In this document: positions 15,392 to 32,494 of the stretch, in pieces | How positions within the stretch are numbered: position 1 is the stretch's first letter | Layout: each line of letters starts with the position of its first letter | Assembly (NCBI GenBank): GCA_963383645.1 | Contig: OY726578.1 | Span: forward strand, 24,950,523-25,014,522 | Reading direction: 5' to 3' | DNA from: Muscardinus avellanarius | Lineage: Eukaryota; Chordata; Mammalia; Rodentia; Gliridae | Length of the DNA stretch: 64,000 nucleotides | Position numbers and translations under genes: made by a program | Notes under the pieces: model-generated | Seen by the model: only the letters and a program-made list of their open reading frames with translations | The model's database searches: none | Told to the model about the DNA's origin: nothing

Positions 15392-16908
15392 GCCAGGCGT
15401 GGTGGCGCACACTTGTAATCCCTGTGCTTGGGAGGCTGAGACAGGAGGATTGCACAGGTTCAAAGCCAGCCTCAGCTACTGGGTGAGGCTCTCAGCAACT
15501 TACCGAGACGCTGTTTTCAAATAAAATAGAATATGGGTCTGGGAGTATAGCCCAGAGGTAGAAAGCCCCTGGGTTCCACCTGCTGCAGTCCCCCCTTGGC
15601 AAATGAGAGCGTGAAAAAACGCTTCTATTATTTGGCAAGGTCTCACAGAGGCCACACCCCGAGGAGAAGACGTCATCTCTGCCAAAAATACTCCCTGCTC
15701 TTAGATTTCTACACTAATAAGCTCCAATGATGTAAAACAGGATCCCAAGAATTAGGACTGTGGAAGAAGTTGAGTCCATGAAAGATAAATTTTCTAGTAA
15801 AATGTCTGAACCTTCAGAATTTCTTTATATTGTTCCAGCTGTAATAAAGGGCAGCCAGAATTCAGGGGCTGCAAAATTCCTTTCCGCAGGCAGGTCCTTT
15901 GATCTAAAGATTAGCTCCCAGCACCTCTCTGCCAGCAGGGGAAGCTGCAAACCTACCTTCTGCTCCATTTCCCAAAGAGACATAAAACTGTCTCTGGAAT
16001 CTGGGCCATTTGTTTCCCCCTTAAGAGATGCTAATAAGCTCTTAACAAAAGCCTACCATTTGTGACTCAGCAGCAGGACAGTAAAAAACTCAAAAGTCTG
16101 CTTCAAGATCATGCATTAAAGAACAATTATAGAAATCCAATCACCTGTGTTATAATGCTTTTGCCCTGTCTACTAATATCAGTATTGCCTTATAGGGGAT
16201 GGCGGAGCAGACAGGACCGGACAAATCCGCAATGCAGCCCTATGGATCTTGATAAAGAAGGGCCTAGACTAAGCCCTAGAGACAAAAAGACTCTGGAAGG
16301 ATCAAAGGAGATCCTAGAAGACTGAATTTCCCCAAAACGGACTTTGGGTGTGACCCTGCCTTTGCAGATGCCTGCCTGTCCCAAATGCCTTTCTAGACTC
16401 AGGACATTGCCCCCTAGGGCTCACCTGTGAGGCCAGAAACCTGATTCCAATGACAAAGGCCAAGGGGGCTGACTCTAACAGCCCAATCCCAGACGAATCT
16501 TAAACTGTGACTCCATGGATCTTCTTTTATCCCGTTTATCTTGTTCACACTTAATGCCTCACTATTGTCCTTTGGTGCTTACATAGGGTATAGGGTATAA
16601 ATACTGGTGATGGAAATTAAAACATTGTCAATTGCACAGAAGGCAGTTGTCCCTGTGATTTCTTCAGTTTCCTCTCTCCCAGGTCCCTGGGGACGAAAAT
16701 CCCACACTTATGGGGGCTTGAAGGAGCTCCTACTTGCTAAGGGGGAGGGATTGCTGTAGGACTTAACCCCTGCTGAACTGCAACCGAAGCCCTTGCCCAT
16801 CTTCTGAGGATCTCGGTCCCGAGCGGACTCTGCCAGATTTATTATTCCTGATTGAGCAAGTTCGTCGCATCCACCCCCAGTACCACCAAAAAGAATTAAA
16901 AAATAAAT
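15392..16908 (+). repeat. SINE split by LTR, with 16-bp target-site duplication
   Basis: The SINE starts at 15392, stops at GGGTTCCACC (15580) and resumes at CCCAGTACC (about 16876), ending in an A-rich tail. AAAGGCACAGAGCTAT flanks it exactly at 15376-15391 and 16909-16924. Copy 1 of the duplication lacks this insertion. Confidence 0.9.
15581..16869 (+). mobile_element. Solo LTR (1289 bp) of an endogenous retrovirus
   Basis: Begins TG and ends CA, flanked by a 6-bp target-site duplication TCCACC (15575-15580 and 16870-16875) inside a SINE. A TATA-like TATAAATA and an ATTAAA lie near 16595-16625, consistent with U3/R in plus orientation. Six-base duplications are typical of class II (beta-like) retroviruses. 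No intact viral gene is present. Confidence 0.8.
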
Positions 16909-16977
16909 AAAGGCACAGAGCTATTAGGGGATTTGGTCAAAGCACAGCACAAAGGATAGAACACCTCAATATGCAAA

Positions 16978-16983
16978 TTTTAA
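16978..16983 (-). terminator. Poly(A) signal of TUBA3 copy 2
   Basis: ATTAAA on the minus strand, 58 nt beyond the stop codon, in the same context as in copy 1. Confidence 0.6.
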
Positions 16984-17040
16984 TAGGTAAACCTTGAGAC
17001 AGTGGAGAGATACAAAATGCGTTGCCAGCCTCCCCGCCTC

Positions 17041-22457
<5,417 letters not shown>

Positions 22458-22859
22458 GCTGCTCTCCCGAAGCCGCCACCGTCTGCGCCCGCGGAGCCCA
22501 ACCGCCGCCGCCTCCAACCCCCGCGCCACGCGCCCGCGCGCTCATTGGCCCAGAGCTCCCGGGGGCGGGCCGGCGTCCCGGGACCCTTTCTGATTGGCCG
22601 CCACGCCCCTCCGCGCGATGGCGCTTTCTGATTGGAGGCAGCTTTGGCGGGAAGGATGCCGATTCGCTGTCGGCGACGATGGGGTCCATCTCTCCCGAAG
22701 GTCCTTAGACCCGCGGGGTTGGAGCGGCCCCGACGCCGCCTTGGTGGGAGCTGGACCTCAGCGTGCACACGAGGCCCCGCACACAAATTCCAAACGAGGA
22801 AGGGTTGTGTGTCGGACCTTTCCCCGGGTGCCGCTGGCCGGCCACCTCCCTCTTTATAA

Positions 22860-23378
22860 ATTCTTTTTTTTTTTTTTTCCGGAACTTGGGATTGAACTCA
22901 GGGACATTGTACCTTCGAGCTATACTCCCAGCCCCTACTTTTAAAATTATTACTATTCCTTATTTTGAATAAGTAAGTTGTGCAGGGCCTGAATACCTGA
23001 GCCAGGCCCGCCAATCCGCTATCCTCCTGTCTCAGCCTCCCAAGTATTGGAATTACAAGTGTGTGCCACCACGCCCAGTTTCTTTTTTTCTTTTTTCCCC
23101 TTCACGTCTCCCCTTTCTCCCTTCCCTTTCTCCTTCCTCCATCCTTCCCTTCTTCTCTCCCTCCCCCTCACTCCCTTCGAAGCTTCCATTTCTCCCGGGG
23201 ATTTAATCCAGGAGCATTCTACCTCTGAGCTACACCTCACCTCCATCCCTGTTTTATTTTTAGTTTTAGACAGAGTCTCACTAGGTTGCTGAGTCTCCCT
23301 AGGTTGTTGAGGCTGTCCTTGAACCTGTGATCCTTCCATCTCAAGTATGGGGATTACAAGTGTGCACCACCATCCCTG

Positions 23379-23415
<37 letters not shown>

Positions 23416-23965
23416 GTGGTACTGGGGATGGAACTCTTCTACCTCTGGGCTACACTCCCAGACCTATTTTTTTATATTTTTATTTGGAAACAGGGTCTCT
23501 TAAGCCAGCACGGCTGGCTTCGAACCTGCGCGATCCTCCTGTCTCTGCCTCCCAAGCACGGGGATTACAGTGTGTGCCACCACACCTGGCCCTGTGTTTT
23601 ATTTTTTATTTTTATTTATTTTTGTGGTACTGGGGGTGGAACCCAGGGGCTTTTCTACCTCCAGGCTATATTCTCAGACCTATTTTATACTTTATTTGGA
23701 AACAGGGTTTCACTAAGTTGCTGAGAGCCTCACTAAGTTAGCTGAGGCTTGCTTCAAACCTGTGGGATCCTCCTGTCTTAGCCCCCCAATCGCTGGCATT
23801 ACAAGCGTGCGCCACCATGCCCGGCATTATTCTTTATTTTGAAACGAGGTCTCACTAAGTTGCTGAGAGCCTCACTAAGTAGCTGAGGCTGTCCGCGAAC
23901 CTGTGGTCCTCCTGTCTCAGCCTCCCAAATACTGGGATTAATAGCGTGCCCCACCATGCCCGGCT
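22860..23965 (-). repeat. Reverse SINE array between TUBA3 copy 2 and LRRC74B
   Basis: Right-half 22862-22940; fragment 22980-23075; a pyrimidine-rich tract 23080-23180; SINE 23195-23378; subfamily II with a T tract of about 33 bases 23379-23589; SINE 23590-23825; fragment 23826-23965. LRRC74B, also on the minus strand, would have to terminate in or before this array. Confidence 0.8.
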
Positions 23966-24177
23966 GCTCCTTATATTTCGTCTGCCAAGCTCATCAGAAC
24001 AGGGCCACGTAGGGCAGGGACGTTGGGTCTGCGTGACCCGGGTGAGTGATGCAGGTAAAAGCCAGGTTGCCACCGGGGCCGCGGGGGCAGGAAGGAGGGT
24101 GCGCATGTCTGGAGTCCAGCGGCCCGCGCACGTTGTGGACATTGAAGTGGCTTGTTGCAGGAGTCTGCGCTGAAAAG

Positions 24178-25466
24178 TCATTTGGGGGCAGATGCCGGTG
24201 GGGATGCTCTGAGGAATGGCAGCAGCTCCGCCTTATAGTCTACTCTGCGCACACCAGTCCTGATGCAAAGCTTTGGAAAAGCCACCTTTGTCGAGCCAGC
24301 GAGGTCGTCAAATTCTCTGTTCACGTGGATATCCTGAGGAGAAATCCATGACAAGGCAGTGCACCCCTCCTTGCCGAGAAGTTGATTGCGTTTACTTGCC
24401 AACACAAGAAGTTCCTTCAGGCTGGTTTTTCTCCTGTGGATGACAATCTCACACTCCCCAAACGATTCAAATAGAGAAGGTAAGCCCAGCGTGGTGGCGT
24501 ACACTTGTAACCCCAGCTTTTGAGGGGCCGAGACTGGAGGATCAGGTTTTGTGACCAGCCTCAGCTACTTAGTGAGACCCTGTTTCAAAAATAAAAGAAT
24601 AAAAAGTAGGGCTGGGGCTGTAAGTCAGAGGTAGAATGCCCCTGGGTTTGACTCTAATACCATGAAAAAGAATTAAAAAAAAAATAAGGCTGGGGGTATA
24701 GCTCAGAGGCAGGATGTCCCTGGGTTCAATTCCCAGTACTAAAATAAATAAATAAATAAAAATTGTGGCTCATGCCTATAATCCCAGTACTTGGAAGACT
24801 GAGACAGGAGGACCGCAGGTTTGAAGCCAGCTTCAGCAAATAAGTAAGGCTCTCAATAATTTAGTGAGACCCTGTTTCAAAATAAAAGATAAAATAGGGC
24901 TTGGGGTGTAGCTCAGAAGTAAGATGCCCCTGTGTTCCATCCCCCCCAAAAATACAACGTAAACCTGGTGGTGCTCACCTGGAATCCGAGTACTTGGGAG
25001 GCTGACAGGAGAATCACAGGTTCAAGAACAGTCCCAGTAAGGAGTAAGACTCAATCTAGTGAGCTCTTGTTTCAACAAACAAACAAAATGGGGCTGGGGG
25101 TATAACTGGGAGGTGGAGTGCCCCTGGGTCCCATCCGCAGTGCCCCCACAGTGGCACTGAAGGAGGTCCGGCTCCCTCAGTCACACCGTGCCCTGGCCCA
25201 GCTGCAGGCAGTCCAGGCTGGGGAGAGGGAGAAGGGCGGCTTTGCAGGGGCTGAACTACAGACCATGGACAGAGCATCATGTCCCAACCTTGTCCTCTTC
25301 TCTCTCAGCCACAGAGGAACCTAGGCAGGGGCTCCAGATGAGGCCGGGCCTGACCTTCCAGCCCAGATCAGGGGCCCCCTCGCTCAGCACTATGGCCTGG
25401 GTGAGCGGGGCACCGACCCTGCCACCAGTGTATCTCAGGAGGGCGCTGTGTTTCTCTGGTCCCTTC

Positions 25467-25512
<46 letters not shown>

Positions 25513-27456
25513 CCTTCCTTCCTTCCTTCCTTCCTTCCTTCCTTCCTTCCTTCCTTTCTTTCTTTCTTTCTTTCTTTGTGGTACTGGGGATGAAACCCAG
25601 GGACATTTTACCTCCAAGCTATACCCCTAGCCCTATATTTGTTTGTTTGTTTAGGGTCTGGGGATGGAAACCAGAGGCATTTGACCTCCAAGCTCACCCC
25701 TTGCCCTAATTTTTATTCTTTATTTTGAAACAGGGTCTCACTGAGTTGCAGAGGGCCTCACTAACTAGCTGAGGCTGCCTGCGAACTGCGATCCTCCTCT
25801 CTCAGCCTCCAGAATGCTGGGATTACAAGCGTGCGCCACCACGCCTGGCTTATTCTTTTTTTTTTTTTTTAATCAGGGTCTTCCTGAGATGCAGAGGGCC
25901 TCACTAAGTAGCTGAGGCTGTCCGTGAACCGCGATCCTCCTCCCGAGTGCTGGAATTACAAGTGTGCACCACCAAGCCCTGCTCTGGCCCCAACTTTCTT
26001 TTTCTCCCAATGACAAGCACTCGCAGGGCGTTAGTGGCTGGGAGAGGAGCCTCAGGAGAAGTTCTTACAGAGAAGTCCAGCAGCTCGAGGGCAGGCGCCG
26101 GGTTGTCCCGCACACATTTGAGGAGACCAAAGCAACCTTTACTTCCCATGGGGTTCCTGGCCACCTGGGAGAAGCACAAAGGGCTGAGGGCAGCCCAGCC
26201 CAGGGAGCCCAGGAGCGACTCGCAAGGAAAGGGGAGCCCTTCCCTGACAGTGTGGCTGGCATGGCCCGGCTCTCTGCTCGGCAGGCGTCTACTATGCTGG
26301 GAGGAGAGGGAGGCAGTGGACGCTTACTGAGCACCTGCCCAGCACCCAGCTCTGACCTGGGACTCAAAGATACAGAATAAAGCTGGACGTGGTAGGACAC
26401 ACCTGTAATCCCAGTACTTGGGAGGCTGAGGCAGGAGGATCCCAGATTCAAGACCAGTCTTGGCAACTTAGTGAGACCTTATTTCATGATAAAAAAAATA
26501 AAACAGATGCCGGGCGTGGTGGCGCACGCTTGTAATCCCAGCATTCGGGAGGCTGAGACTGGAGGATCGCAGTTCGCAGGCAGCCTCAGCTATTTAGTGA
26601 GGCCCTCCACAAGTCCTGGGGCTCAGGCATGCAGCTGAGGCCTGGGATTCTCAGGATTAAAGTGTGGGGAGCTCAGGGGCTCCTTCTCCCCTTGCCAGCC
26701 CGGAGGAGGGGAGCCCTGGGGTCGCACAGGCTTCAGGTGTCTGAGTACTGGCCACGTACTGCACTGGGGTCCAGGGGGGCCAGAGGAGGACAGGAGGAGG
26801 AGGCGAAGGTCAAATGAGGGGTGCTCAGAGCAGCGGCCGGAGAAGGGCAGAGAGGGAGGGGTGCAGAGCTCAGCCAGGCCAGCCTAGAGTGGAGTCTGGA
26901 GGCCCCTCCCGGGCTCTGGAGCTGTGCACCAGCTCTGCGGTGGGGCGGTGGTGGGGAGGGGTCTGTGGGGGCCACCCCATCAGCCCTGAACTCACAACAA
27001 GAGTCCTCAGTGTCTCGTTGGCGCGGAGGCCCAGCCCCAGCTGCAAGGCTCCCACAGCAGAGATGCGGTTGTTGCTGCAACAAAAGACATGCACATCAGA
27101 AACAAGAGTCGGATCAGAATGGGTCTGCGGAGCCAGCACAGATGAACGGGGAAAGAAAGCAAGCGAGGTGGCGCACGCTTGTGACCCCAGCACTGGGGAG
27201 GCGGAGGCAGGAGGATGGCAGGTTCATGGCCAGCCTCACTCACTTAGTGAGACCCTGTTTCAAAATACAGAATAAAGCCGGGCTGTGGTGGCGCACGCTT
27301 GTAATCCCGCGCTTGGGAGGTGAAGACAGGAGGATCGCGCGGGTTCGAAGCCAGTCGTACTGGCTTAAGAGACCCTGTTTCCAAATAAAAATATAAAATA
27401 GGTCTGGGAGTATAGCCCGGAGGTAGAAGGGTTTCCAGGAATCCCAGTACCACAAA

Positions 27457-27495
<39 letters not shown>

Positions 27496-30400
27496 AATTA
27501 AATAATAAAAATAGGACTGGGAGTCAAGCTTGGAGGTAGGATGCCCCTGGGTTCCATCTTCAATGTTGCAAAAAAAAAAAAAAGTGCAAGCCAGGTGTGG
27601 TTATGTACCCGTATAATCCCAGTACTTGGGAGTCTGAGGCAGGAGGGTCGAGGCTTCAAGGCCAGCCTCTGCAACATAGTGAGACTCTGTCTCACAACAA
27701 TAAGAATATAACAAATCTAATCTGGTGGTGTGGCTTGGAGGTAGAATGCCCCTGGCATTCCTGTACAAAAAAGGAAAAATTAATGAAAAGAAAATACGGC
27801 ACCTATACCTAGTAGAATATTATTCAGCCATAAAAGAATGAAATTCTATCATTGGCAGCAAACCGTTGGAACTGGAGGACATTTTGTTGAGTGAAATATG
27901 CCAGACATAGAAAAACAAGTACCTCTCTCTCACTGCAGAAGCTGAATGAAATTGAGCTGAAAACAAAACAGCCATCAGCAGAGCTTGGGAAGTGCAGGGT
28001 GGGGAAACTGAGGCTGGATTTGACCACTGCACAGCGTAGGCACGTGTGGAGATACCACCCAGGAGGCCACGAACAAATAGGAATACTCCAGCAACATCTA
28101 CCGAGGCCGCTCCGCCACCGTGCAGCCCTCCGGACAGCCATACGGGGCGCCCGCCCCGGCTACAGGGGCTGCCGCTGGCCCCACCGGGCAGGGCTCCCTC
28201 CAGCCCTCCACGCTCGCCCGGGCCCCTGTGTGGTCGTGAGCCAGATGCTGCCTTGCGGGTAGAAGGGCAGCAAGGAATTGTGGGAGGTGCAGGGAGGGGA
28301 GGGCGCCCCATCAGCAAGGAGGCCCAGAGCACGCCTGGGTGGAAGCCCTCAGCTCAGCAGGTGTTATCAGATGCTCTGCCCCAGCTGGCACCGTGACAGC
28401 ATCTGGCTGGAGAGTCCCCGTCAGGCTTGGGGTGCAGGTTCCCCCAGAGGCTCAGGTGTTGACCGCCCGGCCCCAGGGCCACAGTGCAGAGAAATGAAAT
28501 ATTATAATTATTATTTTTGTGTGGTACTGGGAATGGAACCCAGAGGCTTTTTACCTCCAGGCTATACTCTCAGACCTATTTTTTATATTTTATTTGGAAA
28601 CAGGGTCTCACTAAGTTGCCGAGAGCTTCGCTAAGCCGCTGAGGCTGGCCTCGAGCCTGCAATCCTCCTGGGTCAGCCTCCTGAGTACCGGGACTGCAGG
28701 TGTGCACCACCGTGCCCTGCTGCCGTGTGTGCTCTTGAATGAGGTGATGGGCCTGGTGCTGTGGGGCTGTGGCTCAAGCTCCTTCCCGAGTGGACTGTGG
28801 TAGGTTCAGAAATCAAGCAGAATGCGGGAGGCGAGGGCCCCCGGGCCCTGGGGCGCCGGCCTCGGACCTCTCACCTCATGTTGAGTTCCTCCAACACGTT
28901 GTTGGCCTTGAGGGCCTCGCCCACCGCAGATGCTCCAGGATCTCCAAAGCCATTAAAGGAGATGTCCAGGACTTTCAGGAAGATGTTTGCCTAGAGCCAG
29001 AAGTGAAGCCGGGGGCCATATTGGGTGGCGCAGAGGGCCACGTGGGGGCACAGCCTCAGAGCCTGGGAGGCCGCACTGCAGCAGCAAGGGTGAAGTGTGC
29101 GAGGCAGAGGCCGCAGGACAGAGCGCCCAACGTGCTGCCCAGCCCTGCCAGCTGTGGCTTGGATGAAGGCAGCAGTAGAGCCCACGGCCTACAGCAGAAG
29201 GGAGCAGGCTGGGCGCGGCATGAAGGACCCTCAGGGCCCAGGTGGCAGCAGGACCCAGAGGCACAGCAGTCAGATCCATCTGGGGCAGGGACCCTGAGAC
29301 GCAGGGCAGTCCAGGAACGCCGGCATCCAGCGAGGGACACTGGATGGCACCTGCTAAAGGCACCGGGGTGGGTAAGTGCTCTCAGGATTCGTGCTCCCAG
29401 GAAAAGTGCTCCGAGGAGACACAGCTCAACCTGCTGCCTTGTCTAGCAGGAGCCCCATAAAGGTCGTTGCCATGGGGACATTGAGGTCACCCATGGCACC
29501 CTGACTAGGCCCCAGGGAATTATTCCAAGACCCATGAGCCTCAACGTGCAGGAAGCAGGTGGGACGCTTGAGCAGGCGTGCTGGTGTGCCTGGGTGTCTG
29601 TGTGTCCGTGTAAGTCTGTCACCAGGCTGCACAGATATCCTCTGCCCTAGCGAAGTGTCTGTTATATCTGGAAAAAATGCAGGACATTCAGCTAAGGATC
29701 CTTCAGCAAATGATGTGATAGTGGGCACCGTGAATTGTAGTTGCTAGATGGGGAAGGAAAATATAAGCCACTTATTAGAAACACTCTTGAGGCCAGGCGT
29801 GGTGGCACATGCTTGTAACTCCAGCATTCAGGAGGCTGAGACAGGAGAACTGCGGTTTGCAGACAGCCTCAGCTACTTAGCGAGGCCCTTCGCAATTCAG
29901 TAAGATCCTATTTCAAAATAAAAAGACTAAAAACTAGGGCTGGGGGTTGTAGCTCAAAGGTACAAAGCCCCTGAGTTTCACCGCCAGTACTGCAAAACAA
30001 AACCCCTCAAAACACTCTTGAGGTTTCACTTATTTATTTACTTATTTTTGTGGTACTAGAGATTAAACCCAGGAGTGTTCTAATTCTGAGCTACATCCTT
30101 AGTCTCATTTTATTATTTTGCTTTGTAATAGGGTTTACTAAGTTGCCCAAGACCTTGATAAGATTCCAAGGCTGTCCTCGAACCTATTATCCTCCTGACT
30201 CAGCCTCCCAAGTACTGGGATCACAGGCGTGCGCCACTCTGCCTAGCTTGAAGTTCTACTATACAGATGCAAAGCTCATAGGTGGGGAGTTGCTAAGACA
30301 AGGAGCTGGTACCAGGTAGACCGTCCCCAAAGGACAGGTCCCAGGTGCGGAGTGGGTGGGGGTCAGTACCTCCAGGCCCCTGGCGAAGGCTACGGCTCCT

Positions 30401-31440
30401 GGGCCTCGGAGGTGATTCCAGCTGATGTTAAGCTCGGTAAGTCCTGTGTTTTCTGCCAGGGCTGGTCCAAGTTTCTCTCCTTTAGGAACATGAAGAGAGA
30501 CCTCATTACCCACTACGTCTGTTCCTTTCTAAAAATGATACTGGTGCTGGGAGTGGTAGTGCACACTTGTAATCCCAGTACATGGGAGGCTGAGGCAGGA
30601 GGATCACAGGCTCATGGCCAGCCTCAGCTCCTTAGTGAGGCCCTCTGCAACTCAGTAAGACCCTGTTTCAATATAAAGAATAAAAAATAGGGCTGGGGGT
30701 GTAGCTTGGAGGTATAATTAATTACCCTGGGTTTATTTATTTATTTTTGGTGGTATTGGGGTTCCTGGAAGCCCTTCTACCTCCGGGCTACACTCCCAGA
30801 CCTATTTTATACTTTTTAAATTTGGAAACAGGGTCTCTTAAGCCAGTGCGGCTGGCTTCGAACCTGCGCGATCCTCCTGTCTCTGCCTCCCAAGCGCGGG
30901 GATTAAAAGCGTGCGCCACCACGCCCGGCTCCCTTGGGTTTAATCTCTAGCACCACACACACAAAAAAAAAAGAAAGAAAGAAAAGGAAAGAGAGAGGGG
31001 AAGGGAGAGAGAAAGAGAAAAGAAGGAAGAGAGAAAAACACTGAAGAAACTGAGTGGCGTGACGGGCGCACTCCGCCAGCAGACACTTCAGCACCACGGA
31101 CAGCTCCCACTCGCCCTGGCACTGTCCTCTAAGCCAGGCCGGGTCCTGCACCCGCATCCTCAGATGTGGGCGCTTCTCCCCTCCTCAGACATCTCCAGAG
31201 CTGAGGGGAGGCAGTGGTCTTCCTCTCTGGGGGCAGCCCCTTCTTTGCTGAATAGTGGAAGGAAAATCCGGGCGTGGAGGCGCATGCTTGTAATCCCAGC
31301 ATCCGGGAGGCTGAGACAGGAGGATCACAGGTTCCTGGCCAGCCTCAGCTACTTAGTGAGACCCTGTTTTAAAATAAAGAATAAAAAATAGGGCTGGGTC
31401 TGGGGCTCAGAGATAGAGTGCCCCTAGGTTCAATCCCCAG

Positions 31441-31486
<46 letters not shown>

Positions 31487-32064
31487 AAGGTGGGGCTTAC
31501 TGGGGCTTGGGTGTGGGGGTGCAAGCCTGTAATCCCAGTACATGGGTGGCTGGGGCAGAGGGATCACAGGTTTGAGGGCAGCCTCTGCAACTTGGCAATA
31601 CCCTCAGCAATTAGTGAGACTGTATCTAGAAATAAAAGGTGAGTCTGGGCCTGGTGGGCACGCTTGTAATTCCAGCATTCAGGAGGCTGAGACCAGATGA
31701 TCGTGGTTTGCGGACAGTCTCAGCTACTTAGTGAGGCCCTCTGAAACTCAGTGAGGCCCTCTGAAACTCAGTGAGGCCCTGTTTCAAAATAAAGAATAAA
31801 AAAATAGGGCAGGAGGTGTAGCTCGGGGGCAGAATGCCCCTGGGTTCCATTCCCAGACATCCCCCCCCAAAAAAAAAGTGAGTCCGGGCCTGGTGGCGCA
31901 CGCTTGTAATCCCAGTACTTGGGAGGCTGAGACAGGAGGATCATGCAGGTTTGAAGCCATCCTCAGCTACTTAGTGAGACCCTGTTTCCAAATAAAGTAT
32001 AAAGTAGGTCTGAGAGTGTATTCCAGAGGTAGAAGGCCCCTGGATTCCCTTCCTAGTACCACAA

Positions 32065-32099
<35 letters not shown>

Positions 32100-32252
32100 G
32101 TGGGCTGGGGGTGTAGTGCAGAGGCAGAGCACCCATAGATCCAACCAATAATACAAAAAAAAAAGGAAGAATAATATGGGATCTGGTATAGGAATACAGA
32201 GTGGACCCTGGACCTGTCATATCAAGCTCTTGGGGAATGCTTGCGCGCACGG

Positions 32253-32296
<44 letters not shown>

Positions 32297-32449
32297 GGGA
32301 TTGAGCCCAGGGGCATTATACCTCTGAGCTACACCTCCAGCTCTAGTTTTTAGTCTTTTTATTTTTAAAATAGGGTCTCCCTGAGTTGTGAAGGGCCTTG
32401 CTAAGTAGCTGAGGCTGTCTGCCAACTGCGATCCTCCACACCTGGTTTA

Positions 32450-32494
<45 letters not shown>

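Noticed and set aside
16709..16726. TGGGGGCTTG string resembling a tRNA-Pro primer-binding site after an LTR end
   Set aside because: The target-site duplication shows that the LTR runs from 15581 to 16869, so this string lies inside the LTR and not after it.
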